A stretch of 64,000 nt of DNA from Tamarix chinensis (lineage: Eukaryota > Streptophyta > Magnoliopsida > Caryophyllales > Tamaricaceae). Where the stretch lies: the NCBI GenBank assembly GCA_030549775.1, contig CM060175.1, positions 16,288,212 through 16,352,211 on the forward strand. Reading direction: 5' to 3'. Positions 50,209 through 62,209 of the stretch are shown piece after piece (position 1 is the stretch's first letter; each line of letters begins with the position of its first letter). Position numbers and translations under genes: made by a program. The notes beneath the pieces are model-generated. The model ran no database searches and had not been told where the DNA came from. It saw only the letters and a list, made by a program, of their open reading frames with translations.

Positions 50209-53200
50209 TATGGGTATTAATTATTATAAACATAAAAATTATAATTGTAAACATAATAATTATAATACATATTATTATTATTACAATAGTAAAATTTATA
50301 TTTGTATTTCTACTAATAATAATGATTATTATATTTCTAAAGATGATAATAACAATAATAATAATACTTAATTATAATAAAAATAGTAATTATTATAATA
50401 AATGTAATAATTATAGTTATTTTAACAATAATTATTATATAATATTATTTATAATTATATTTATAACAATAATTATGATATTAATATTAATAATGATAAT
50501 AATTTATTATTATTACTACTTATTTTATGATAATAATTTGTAATATCATTACATGTATTATGATAAAAATTCAATTGATTAATTATATAAAATTGGTAAA
50601 AATTAAAGACAATACAAATTCTAAATTCAATTAACTTGGTTAAAATATAATATGACATGGAGTTTATAGATTTAAATCCACCTGACCCCAAACTTGATCC
50701 AACCTAGAATATGTAGACCTGAATTAAATCTAAATCCAAATAAACTCGATAGACCTAATCTGACCATACCTAATATTCTCCAAATCTGAATGACTGTTAC
50801 CTAAATTAGATCTGGATCCAAACCAATCCAAATAAATAACAACTCAATTTTAATCTTATCCAAGTTGATCCAACCCGTATGACCCAATTACCACATCAAC
50901 TACTACATAGACTAGAGGACATCTCTTTAATCAAATATAATAATAATAAAAATAAAAAATAGGAATGCTAGAGAACTGCATGATAAATAAATATATGCTA
51001 GCATTAAAAAAAAGGTCTTAGTTTAGCTACAAACCCAAGGTATCTGAGATCCCGAGAGTGACTGCATAACATGTTCCCAACATGTTGCCGTATCACTTAT
51101 CTCGTGCCATTAATCTGGCATCACTTTCACGTACCAACTACTCTTATTATTTCTGCGCGCGGATCTTTACTTTATCGGCCTGCAGAGTCAATAAAATTTA
51201 GCATACCTATATATAGAGTAAAGCAACGTTCTGATCAAATTATAAATATTAGCAACAATATGACGATGCCTTTCAGGAAAAGAGGTCAGGCACACGGCAT
51301 GCCAAGAACCCCCAAAGGCCAAATCCCATGTTTTCCTGCATTAATTACGGGATATGTTACATTAACTTTGAGCGACATACCTTCATAAAATTCATCTCAA
51401 GACTCGATCTCAATTTAGCATGGATCGTCCCAGCGGTGATTTTCTCAACTCATTCAATAAATCAACGCTTTTCTAAGTTCCTTTGCAATTGCAGTATGCT
51501 TCAGGTGTTTAGTTTATTGGAACAATATACTGTCCCACCTCTTTGCACAACAGATGACAGAAATCGTAGCTGATAATACAAAATGTTCCTTGCAGTTGGA
51601 GTATGGTTCATATGTAGAGCTTATTGGAACCACGCGGTTGCAGATCAGATGACAGAAACTGTGGCTGCTAATTCCAAGAATGTGTTAGCTTCCCACCACA
51701 GTGTGGGCACATTTAAGAAATCAAACAGAGTGGGCACGCAATGGGCACGAGTATATATAAAATGAAGACAGGGCTGGCTGGCCCTGACTTTCAGGGCCCT
51801 AAGCGAGAAAAAAATGTATATATATTGTTTTGATATTAAACTTAAATATAGATAATAATATAAGATAGAAAGAAAGAGATTAGAGGGTATCTTATTCATT
51901 TGTACCTATGAGTACTCTTATAATTGTAATTCACCATATTTCATATATAGAGTATTCATATTTATTATATCTATTATGAGAAGAAGGCAAAGAATATTGA
52001 AGGTGGTGGATGTGACGAAGAGATGAAATGTTACAACTATAATTGAAAAAATTATTTCAATTGATGATAATAATGAGAGTATTAAATTTAGGATTCAATA
52101 TATATATATATATATATATATTCATAAATTTTATATTCAAACTATGAAAATAGAATATTTATAACATCTCCTTGAATGTTCACCTTTTAATATTTATAAC
52201 ACTCCCCTTAAGATAACATCTTTGAAATACCATCTTATTAAAAACCTTATTAGGAAAATCATTAGGATAAAACCATGTTTAAGAAAAAAGGTATAGTTTT
52301 CTCCACCTCAACTTAGTATGTCTCATTTATATATCATAATACATATGATTAAATTTGTATGTATGAACACACTTCGATAATACTTACATTTAAAACTTTG
52401 CCAATAAAAATTCTATTAGAGACAAAGAATTATATTTTGTACAAGGACATTTGTCACCGAATTGACTTTTAGATCATTTCTTTTCAAATACCTACTTATA
52501 ACCAATTAGTCTAACACCTTTAAATGTTAGGAATCTTGTCCATATAAATCATATTCATTAAGTAAGTACATTTGACTTTTCCAACTTATCAATCATTTAT
52601 TCAATGTCATTTCATATTAAATAGAGAATAATTCTCACTTTTATCCATTATAAGTTGCAACTATTTGGGTAACTACATTATCAATGTTTACCTCATACCA
52701 ACATATACCGTTGTGAGGACAATTTATTAATACTTCATTCATTGGTGAAATCTATTCTCAATTCTATCCATATAAATATATCCACTCATTGTGGCAATTT
52801 TTCCATTATTTTCGAGGATTATATATCCTTATTTGAGAGTTTAGCTCTTTTGACCAATATCATATTCTTCTAACATATTTGTACCGTACTTTCCATTAAT
52901 TTATTTGAAGTCATCACAAGGGATTCTATGTGAGTTGAAACTTTAGTAAACACAAATATGAATTTCATAATTTCTTGGCTATAATAAATGCAAGTTGTAG
53001 CTAAGCTACATCAAGCAAGTATAAGCAGCATCAAGTGCACTTTAATTTTTCTTTGGGTCCATATCTCATGGAAGACATATTCTAAGTACTTGCTTATTTT
53101 ATAATCTCAATCTCCTCTTATATATCTCTGAGGTTGAGGAAATAAACATCCCTAGCCATTTTTGTAGCCTAATTTTATATCCATGAGAGTGTATATACAT

Positions 53201-53426
53201 GTATAAAACTCATCCAATTTTTTTAACATAAGCATGATGTTTATTTCAATTATTTGAGCTTAAGGGATAATGTAATATACAATTGGTATGTACTAAAAAT
53301 CTTTGCATGTATATTGAAATATGACTTCTAAACCGTACTAACAAGGGTCTAAAAATCAAATGCATAATCAACAACTCTACCAGATTATTCTATTTCCAAC
53401 TTAATGCATTGATTATATTTCGAAAC
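48598..53426. other. Intergenic AT-rich DNA, no gene recognised
   Basis: An ATT/TAA triplet zone (50155-50560) with a long ATT run at 50160-50207, an (AT)n run near 52100-52120, and a tandem duplication (51485-51695). A GGGCTGGCTGGCCCTGAC...CAGGGCCCTAAG stretch (51768-51802) resembles a transposon end but has no partner that I can see. 52180-53420 contains phrases such as 'AAAAACCTTATTAGGAAAATC' common in decayed plant LTR elements; family not resolved. Confidence 0.55.
51485..51695. repeat. Imperfect tandem duplication, about 105 bp
   Basis: The sequence around TTTATTGGAACAATA...AACAGATGACAGAAATCGTAGCTGATAATAC (51490-51580) recurs as TTATTGGAACCACG...ATCAGATGACAGAAACTGTGGCTGCTAATTC (51592-51680). 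No protein family recognised. Confidence 0.65.
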
Positions 53427-53463
53427 TGTTATTTGGAAAACAAGGATTTACTGCGCAGAAAAC
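53427..53463 (+). repeat. M3 left terminal inverted repeat
   Basis: 37 bp beginning TGTTATTTGG; pairs with the inverted copy ending at 62480 and resembles the M1 end at 24537. Directly after it GCGCAGAAAACATTTGCGCA forms a short inverted repeat (TGCGCA-type). Confidence 0.75.
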
Positions 53464-53631
53464 ATTTGCGCAGTAAATTCCTAATTTACCCCTGTCGGTG
53501 CGCAGCAATTATTTGACCCTCCTCCTCTGCCATCTCTCCATCTCTTTCGACATCTCTCCCTATCTTCTCTCTTCTCTCTATTTTTCTCTTAAAATTCAGT
53601 CCAAAGTCTCCCTCCCGACAAGCAACCGAAG

Positions 53632-55597
53632 GTAAGTATCGTATTTTATTTTTAATTTTTTATTTATAATATATAATTATAATAATTTCTTTATTAGATC
53701 TGGTAAATTTTTTATTTTATTAAGTAGATCTGGTAGGTTTCGGCGAATTACACCGAAAGCCGGGGAGGGTTTCAGCGAAACTGACCGAAGACTGGGGGGT
53801 TTCGGCAAAATCAACCGAAGGTAGGGAGGGGGTTCGGCTAATTTTGCCGATGTGAGGCATGAGATTCGGTAGAAATGACCGAAGGGAAGGCTTTGTTTCG
53901 GTAATTTTTGCCGATGTGAGGGTCTCCTGGCTTAATTGCGACTGATTGGATTAGGGTTCCGGTTAATTATATATAATAATTTAATTTAATTTAATAATAT
54001 ATTTAGATTATGGTAAATTGATTATATTTAGGATGTAAAATTATATATATTAATTATAATTTATTAATAATATTAATTGTACTCCAATATTATAATTAAA
54101 TATAGATTTGGTAAATTATATCTTTATTGTATAGTTTTGGTTATTTGTAGGATATATAATTATATATATTAATTATAGTTTATTAATTATATTGATTATG
54201 CACTAATATTTTAACTAAATATAAGTTCGATAAATTATCTCTCTATTGTAGGGTATTGGCTATATTTTGGATATGTAATTATTTATATTAATTATGTTTT
54301 ATTAATTATAATAATTATGCTGTCATAATTTAAATAAATATAGGTTTGGTAAATGATCTCTCTATTGTAGGATATTGGCTATATATTTGATTTGTAATTA
54401 AATGTATTAATTATGGTTTTTTTAATTATATTAATTATGCTATCATAATTTAATTAAAGATAGGTTTGCGTGTATTATGTTAATGATTATAATTATATTT
54501 ATTAATAATAATTTGTTAATTATTAATTATGTTAATAATATATTTTGATTATGGTTAATTGATTAATTTTAGAAAAATATATTTTTAGATTTATTATACT
54601 CTAATATTTGAATTAAACATAGGTTTTAGTAAATTGTCTTTCTATTATAGGATTTTGGTTATTTTTATGATGTAAAATTATATATATTGAATATAGTTTA
54701 TTAATAATATTAATTTTACTCGAATATTGTAATGAAATATGGGTTTGGTAAATTATATCTGTATGTTATAGTTTTGGTTATTTGTAGGATATATAATTAT
54801 ATATATTAATTATGGTTTATTAATTATATTGAATATGCACTAATATTTTAACTAAATATAGATTCGGTAAATGATCTCTCTATTCTAGGGTATTGGCTAT
54901 ATCTTTGAAGTGTAATTTGTATATATTAATTAAGGTATATTAATGATATATGCTAATTAAAGATTTTAATTATGGTTAAGTTGATTAAATTTGTTTATTA
55001 TGTTTATAGATTTGTTAATACGTTGTTAATTATGTTATTGTATTATTTATATATGATTAGATGTTTATTAGATTTAATTATATTTTCATTAAATATGTTA
55101 AATATTATTATGTGATAGGGATTATTTGTGAATGTTTTTAATTATATTGATAGGATAATAGGTTAGATTTGTTTAATATTTTTGTTAAATGTATTTATAA
55201 TAGATAAAATATGTTTATATTTGAATTATATTTAATTATGTTGCTAATTTGTATGGAATATATTTAGATAATTCTGGTTGGATTATTGAAAAAATAGATG
55301 AGGACATACCATAATTAAGTATACTTTAGTTGTTATATTATACTAAGCTCCTACTAGTAAGTAATACAAATATTGTTGATATATGTAATGAATAAAGTAG
55401 AGGATTAATGTAAAGAGATTGTATTTGAGTTATATGGTTGGGTATACAGATCTCTTTGGCTATCATAATATGAGTTGATATTTATTAATGATATTAATTT
55501 CATGTATGTAATTAGGTTATATTTATGTTATCACGTATTACCTTCAATTCATATACATAATTAAAAATGACTTTATGTATTTATTATTGAAATTCAG
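53632..55597 (+). other. Probable 5'-leader intron of the M3 PMD gene
   Basis: A strong donor CCGAAG|GTAAGT at 53631/53632 follows a CT-rich leader (53515-53631), and an acceptor GAAATTCAG lies directly before the ATG at 55598. The presumed 1,966-bp intron is AT-rich and holds the left palindrome cluster. Several long AT-rich segments repeat (GGTTTGGTAAATTATCTC...TTGGCTATAT near 54110, 54230, 54350, 54740 and 54870), giving units of about 120 bp. Confidence 0.6.
53715..53925. repeat. M3 left subterminal palindrome cluster
   Basis: Successive TTCGG...CCGA inverted repeats: TTTCGGCGAATTACACCGAA, TTCAGCGAAACTGACCGAAG, TTTCGGCAAAATCAACCGAA, TTCGGCTAATTTTGCCGATG, TTCGGTAGAAATGACCGAAG, TTTCGGTAATTTTTGCCGAT, spaced about 30-40 bp. 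Confidence 0.85.
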
Positions 55598-58068
55598 ATG
55601 AGTCGCAGACAAGACAATGTAGTAGATAGAACCGATGGTCGGCATGTGATTGCTTCTACACGACGTAACAGAACTGGTACTGAGCTACTTGCGCCGATGG
55701 CTCGTTTGAGAAATTTCGGCAGGAGTATTACCAAAGGATTACGACGATCTAAGAAATCTGGAGAACAAGAACCGGAAGAAGCATCAGAACAACAAGAATA
55801 TGCAGAAGTTCGCGAAGAACAATCGTCTAGTCAACAAGGTTATAAATTTCCATCATTTACAGACTATGCAGGTCGTCCATCATTTGTGGCTGATGTTGGT
55901 ACTGCGGGGTTTGGAGGTTTGGGGGCAAGAGGTCCGGGGTTTGGAGGTTTGGGGGTTGGAGGTTCTGGGTATGGAGGTTCTGGGGTTGGAGGTTCTGGGT
56001 ATGAAGGTTATGCGGTTGGAGATTCTGGGTATCGAGGTTCTGGGGTTGGAGGTGCTAGGTATGGAGGTTCTACGGTTGGAGGTTCCGGGTACGGAGGTTC
56101 CGAGTCAGGAGGTTTTCCATATCTTACACAATATATAGATTTTCTTACCTCACCGACGCAGCCTGCTATGGGAGGAGGAGGAGGAGGAGCATCGTCATCG
56201 ACTTATGTGCGTAATGATGATGATGATGAGGAGGAGGAGGAGGAGGAAGAGGAGGAGGAGGAGGAGGATAGAGATCATCATGATAGGGATGTTGGTGATG
56301 CTGGTGACGATAGTGATGATGAAGAGAGTATACAATTAAAGGATGAATGGTACTTGCTTGGGCCATGTCCAGGAGGTCCAATAATTCCTGATTTGATTCC
56401 TAGCTTTGGTGGTCACGCAGCTTTAGATTTATGATTAGGAAAGGTAAGTTTAATATATTCATTATTTCTTAATTATTATTTTATATGTAATCAATCATAT
56501 GTACACATTACATTTGCTTATTGTATTGATCAGGATCGGGGTTGTCCGAAGATCCACACGAGGCAGGAGGTTTTAAGAAGTTTTCTAGGAAGTGTCAATG
56601 ATAGGATGTTCGCTATGATACGACGAACAAGATTATCACACCTTCCATCCTACACATTTGAACATGTGAACGTGCCGCTTATTTCAGCATTTATCGAGCG
56701 ATGGCAACCAGACACAAATAGCTTTCATATGCCATGGGGGGAGATGACGATCACTCTTTTAGATGTACATCGTATATTAGGGCTACGAGTTGATGGTCAT
56801 CCATTACATTTGGACATGACGGCGGACATGCGTGGACAAATGATTGGTGCAATGGGTGCCTTATTTGGGATGGAGGAAATGCAAGCGAATGAAGTCACTC
56901 GAAAGGGCGGGCTTCCATTTAAATGGCTGCAAGAAGTATGTGAATCATACTGGTTAGGGGACGAAGCAAAATCGATCGGGTATACATTATGGTTGATCGG
57001 CTTATCGCTGTTTGTCGATAAGACGGTTGATAAACTTAATCCATACTTTATCATTTTCCTTCAAGGTCTTAGCCAGGTTGAAGGTTATGCATGGAGTGCA
57101 GCCACACCTGCTTTTTTATATCGAAAACTTGGCATAACTTCTAGAGCCGACGCTGCTCAATTGTCTGGATGCATGACTCTATTACAGGTAATTTTATAAT
57201 CAATATATATATACATATATGCCATACTCTATATTCATTATGATGGCTAACAATCGAATATTATGACAAACGTGGATATATGAATACTTTCCTGGGTTTG
57301 GAGTGGAAAGATCTAGGTATGATCCAGACCATCCTCGTTGTATGAGGTGGTCTTGTGGCCAGAAATTCGAAAATCAATTGAAGACGCTCGAGTACTTTCG
57401 GGCAAAGATTGATGTTATGTCTGCGTTGAAGGTATGCTAAATCAATTATTTTATCCTCCTATATTATATTTGTGATATCCATATTTAGTTGAATATTTTT
57501 GTGAAAGGTCAATTGGGATCCATACGGAGTTGCTGATCCATATAGATATTGTCGTATGGCATTCTATCACGGTTGTATACACTGTTTGGACAAAGTTGAA
57601 CCACATATGCCTGATAGAGTGACACGACAATTCGGTTATACACAAGTCATCCCTGAGGAGCCCATTAAGCCAAATAGAAACTCATACAGAGGTCCTTCCC
57701 TAAAGAAATACAAAGTATACTATGCACACATGCTCGGGCAATGGTTCTTGAGGTATGAACATATTTTGGGCCCAGATGTTTTTGGACCAGCTGTTGAATA
57801 CCCATGGGAAGTGGCCGATGATTATATGGATTGGTATGTTCCGAGAACGCATAGATATATATTGGCTACGACGGAAGAATATTTGGCTGAACATGCAAAC
57901 GATGATCATCATATACCAGCCGAAAAACGTCTGAACAAAGCACGTAAAACTATTCGTCGATTGTATTGAAGGGGAGAGCCAGCTCCAAATTATGAGCAGT
58001 TGGTTACATGTATCGAAACCCTTGTGCGTGATTTAGGAGTTACTCCACCTCGGCGTGACCATTTGTAA
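55598..58068 (+). pseudogene. M3 plant mobile domain (PMD) gene, four coding exons, few lesions
   Basis: Exons: 55598-56443, 56534-57187, 57270-57431, 57508-58068; all junctions fall between codons. Exon 1 encodes a basic start, a Gly-rich repeat of GVGGSGYGGS type (about residues 105-180), a run of Asp/Glu (about 207-230), and LIPSFGGHAALDL. Exon 2 starts DRGCPKIHTRQEVLRSF and contains the PMD core (ISAFIERWQPDTNSFHMPWG, LLDVHRILGLRVDGHPLHL). Exon 3 gives TWIYEYFPGFGVERS. Exon 4 gives VNWDPYGVADPYRYCRMAFY and DYMDWYVPRTHRYILA. Lesions: TGA at 56432-56434 (the surrounding reading suggests Trp); AA instead of AG at the intron 2 acceptor (57268-57269; that intron has no other AG); TGA at 57967-57969 with coding-like sequence continuing to 58068. 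PMD proteins of the MAIN/MAIL class are linked to transposon silencing and gene expression; the role of this one is unknown. The longest open pieces are 55598-56434, 56606-57199 and 57556-57969. Confidence 0.8.
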
Positions 58069-58317
58069 TGAACTTCATGTATTACCGTATTGTTATGTAA
58101 AAACATTAACATATGTTTGTTAGAATTAATACCACCTGTCCTTATTATTTTACCATTGACTATTTGTGTTCAAATTTAAAAACATATCAAGTGTTTTTTT
58201 ATATATCCATAGTTTAGAACTTCGTGATAGAAATTATACTATATTTTATAAAATTACCACTTACATGTTACAAAGGATGTAAACTTAAATAAATGTACCA
58301 TCTTAATTACAACAATT
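58069..58317. other. M3 tail-to-tail spacer
   Basis: 249 bp of AT-rich DNA between the two convergent stops. It must hold both 3' ends and both polyadenylation regions. No repeat inserted here, in contrast to M1 where element C occupies the matching spacer. Confidence 0.6.
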
Positions 58318-61276
58318 CTACATTAAAGTTGAGTCCGAAGATAAAGGATGAGGGTCTTGTGTGTCATCATTTACCAATGCACGCCATTGTTCAAATCTTG
58401 AAGAATATTGCGTATTCCATGTTGAAACGCTGCTATCACGATATCTATTCCAATTGGTATGTACTGGTGGGAGTGGAAAACTTTCCAAAAGATATACCTG
58501 TAGAAAAAAAACTGTTATGTCAGCCATTCATATCATATTGAAATGGAAAATATCTTCATTAAACTTAGTGCTCACCGATATGTAGTGACTCATGTCTTGC
58601 AAGAAAAATATAGTGACTTCAGTTTCAGGACCTTGAATTCCGTGCATAGCCACTAAAGGTAGGAATGAGCTGCATGCATTCAATGAGTAATATGCGAACA
58701 ACACACAGTAACGGGTTGCAATGACATGACCAATATCAGGCATTTCCATCCAGTGTGCCATCGGAGCTGGCCCTTCCCAGTGGGCAATAGTATTAAGAAC
58801 TTGATCAACGCTTTCATAGACGAACACATTCTCGTACAACTGTCGTCTCGCCAATATCTCATGATACAAGATGGTACGAATCTAAACCCATCGTTCTTCA
58901 TCTCCTAGTATAATAGAAGCCAGTGCTCTGAAACCACAATTCCCATCTCCTAAAACATTACACCAGCTACTAATATAAGGAACTATATGTCGATTCATTT
59001 GAGTCACATATGGAAATTGAAATTGGCCTGATGAAAGAAATGCCGATTGTCGTCCCTGACCTCGACCCCGACGTTGATTTGATCTAGGACGACTACAAAA
59101 TTGTTGTTCTGTATACTCCCAACTAGATTGTTCCCTTCTAGTGGAGTTCTTTGGCCGACCCCTGTGCTGCCGTACTTGTGGCTCGTCGAAAGGTGTTCTA
59201 TGGGGAACTGCAATATTAAATATCTCTTTAGCCAACTGATTCTGTATTTCTGGTGGCTGGCGCATAATAGATTCCATCGAAATATGGAGCAAGTGAGATG
59301 CAACATCAACTGGTTCTTGGGGTCTCGGTGGAGTAATGGGTCCATCTATGTCGAGCTTCTTCCAAAACGAATGAATAGCCGACAGGGGGATTAACATGTA
59401 GTTATGAATGTATGTTTTAATTTCATGCGTACACGGTATCCCGTGCGAACGACGCATGTAACATCCGCATAAATCATCATTCCCACTTACATGCTCAAGT
59501 CTCTGACACTCGTTGTTCACCAACTCCATTGCATATAAAGAAATATGACCCCTCAAATTGGCATAAAGATCACTTGTAGCAAAATGAGGAGTGTTGAATC
59601 GAGACCTCTCAAGTGATGCTTTTATCTCATCATGTTGTAATTCGAGGAACGTGTGCATTTGTTTGTGGACTGTATTGAAGCTGCCCCGTGATGTCTCCAG
59701 GAATCTTTTTAAAGATCCATGAGCTCCTTCAACCCTTTTCGTTACAAAAATTTATTTACTTAACTTTATCAACATAAAAGAAGCTCAATCAGCTATCACG
59801 GTTGCAAGAAAATATAAATCATACCTATTCGTTGTAAGTTGATGGATATGGAACACGTCACCAAAGAATGCTGCAACAATTTTATGTTTGTAGGGTTGTA
59901 GCCAATTCGTCTTGAGATACGAAATTAGACTGGCCATGCTTCTGTAATCTTCCTCTATTGACAACAATCGTGCCTCATATGTTTCTTCGTCCGTGGCATC
60001 TATCAAAATTTTCCATCGTGACATAAAACCACGTGCGAACGATGAACGCCCATAAAGTTTCTTACATTTTTCCTCGACATTCTTATTCACATGAAATCTA
60101 CATAATAAATGTTTTGAAGTAGGAAAAATGTGTTCCACAGCTGAAATTAAAGCAAGTTCTCGGTCGGTAATAATGGTGGTTGGAAGCATATATGGATCCA
60201 TTAAGCTCTTTAATCTCTCAAGCACCCAGAAATAATTTTCCTCCTTATCAGATGACATGTATGCACATGCAACGTTGAAATTCAATTGTGTTGGTGTTAA
60301 GCCAATAACTTCAAGTAAGGGCATTCCGTATCTATTTGTCTTATACGTGCAATCCATTTGTAAAACAAAAGGAAATGCACGTAAAATATGAACAGATACG
60401 GGATGTGCGAACAGATGCTCACTTATTACGTTTGATTGAGGCTCACTTCGATGCCACTGAAAATAATTGTTTGACCATGCTGTAACATTGTTTGACCATC
60501 CATTTCTTCGGACCTAAGCTTCTGTCGAGCATTATAAATATGCCTCCTCATACTCACATTGCCTTCAAATTGTTTTTGAAGAAGTGGTATGATTTGTTGT
60601 GGCTTCACGTTAGCTGTAATAAGTTCATCAACAAATTGAACTTCATTTTCTGTCAACTTACCAAGAACAGCATGGCCTTGCTCATAATTAGCCAATTCGT
60701 GATTGTGTGTCCCATTCCTAACTACCACTTGCCATCCACCATTATTATTTTCAACACCAATAATAAAAAAAGGACAATCGTTTTTTTTTAACAAGTATTA
60801 CATGCACCTTCGGTATCTGTTGGTCTAGTACGGACGTACGTACCACTTCGTTCACATCTTATCGAGACTCTACCCGCCCCTATACCATTTCCTTTTATAG
60901 AACCTTTGATAATCAAAATTATCTTATGAGTTCTACCCATTTTCTTAACCCATGTCACAAGTTCATCCCGATCCAAAAATATTTCATCCGTTACAAAAAA
61001 TCTCTGATAATTTTCACTCGTAAAAGATGTATTCCCCATGTCCTGAAAAAAAGAGTTTACCATAATAATATAATAACAAAAAACTATAAATTTCATGTAA
61101 CTAATTTTTTCACCACAATTTACAATACTTAAAAAATAATATTTTACCTCTTCGTTGAAGTTGTAATTAATATTGGGAGAATGCATTTGCGTATCTTCTG
61201 CATATCCATAGCTTCTCGGTATTGTAAATCTATCATCGTAATACGATGGGGTTCTGACCCCATCTTCGTAGCTCAT
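58318..61276 (-). pseudogene. M3 MULE transposase with SWIM finger and C-terminal OTU domain
   Basis: Exons on minus: 61276-61148, 61042-59825, 59734-58576, 58497-58318; total about 895 codons. Order: N-terminal region, DNA-binding-like segment ending GGWQVVVRNGTHNHEL, transposase core with MDCTYKTN (first Asp), ITDRELALI (second Asp), LCRFHVNKN; SWIM CxC...CxH (CGCYMRRSHGIPCTH, about 59420-59470); RG-rich linker; OTU starting VLGDGNCGFRALASI with catalytic Cys codon at 58936-58938; and a last exon with VHTNWNRYRD, the likely active-site His region. Lesions: TAG at 58882-58884 (M1 has CAA there), a 1-nt frameshift in an A run near 60786-60794, another near 60465-60480 next to a 21-bp duplication, and possibly one in the N-terminus (an out-of-frame upstream ATG at 61337 begins MNNEFGSSSNYEEFETS). 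It would excise and insert the element; the OTU part would be a deubiquitinase-like protease, substrate unknown. Confidence 0.85.
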
Positions 61277-61636
61277 CGTACCCTATCGAAGTTTCAAACT
61301 CTTCGTAGTTTGAAGAACTTCCAAATTCATTATTCATTGTGAGTGTTTAACAAATATTGAAAAATTATATCTCAACCTTCAACTAACAAAGTTTCTGCAG
61401 AATAGAAATATTGAGTTGAAGATTACGATCGGGTAAGTTGTTCCTTTATATAGAAGGCTTCATGTTCCTAACTTCACGAGCTTAACATACCATCGTACAA
61501 TTATTTTATTTACAAAGATATGCAACAGTAAAATTATTCTACGTACCGTCCTACAATACTATTTGCAGAAGCCACACACATTGATTATCCCTGCTAGCAA
61601 CCTTCGATTCATTGTATATGATCGGCCAAACTTGCC

Positions 61637-61764
61637 GAAACACCAACAATAATATGATTCATTGTCAGGCAAGATTATTTTGTCAGAAGTACGCGTTACT
61701 GAAACACCAACAATAATATGATTCATTGTCAGGTAAGATTATTTTGTCAGAAGTACGCGTTACT
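61637..61764. repeat. 64-bp tandem duplication upstream of the M3 transposase gene
   Basis: Two copies (61637-61700, 61701-61764) starting GAAACACCAACAATAATATG and ending GTACGCGTTACT differ by one C/T. It is a recent duplication in the presumed promoter region. Confidence 0.95.
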
Positions 61765-61798
61765 TTTACTGTGTGAAATCTTTTCGAATCAACGTTTT

Positions 61799-62170
61799 TG
61801 TTATTTGGAAAACAAAATTTTACTCCATAGAAAATATATTTTATCCTTATCTTATATTTTTTTAATTATAAATATATCAATTTAATTTTGTATCAAATAT
61901 TTATATAAATTCTGATTTTTTTAATTATAAATAATAATTATTTACAAACTTTTCGGCCGAAATTAAAAATAATAATAATAATAATTGGTGAATCGACAGA
62001 TATTACCGATGGAATGGCCTGGTTTCGGCAATAATTGCCGATGCCCTGGCGCCGAAAAAAAAATTTGGTGCATCGGCAGTTTGTGCCGATTCTTTGGCCT
62101 GGTTTCGGCAAAAATTGCCGATCCCCTGGGCCGGTTTCGGTACAAATTGCCGAATTTATCGGCCGAAATT

Positions 62171-62209
<39 letters not shown>

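Noticed and set aside
55598..56434. First PMD exon as a complete stand-alone Gly/Glu-rich protein
   Set aside because: The stop at 56432 interrupts a frame that continues to a good splice donor at 56443/56444 and joins exon 2 in phase, as in other PMD genes.
60780..60796. A-AAA-AAC heptamer at the transposase frame change, resembling a programmed -1 frameshift site
   Set aside because: The upstream frame already meets TAA before the heptamer is reached, so ribosomes could not slip there. A 1-nt loss in the A run is simpler.
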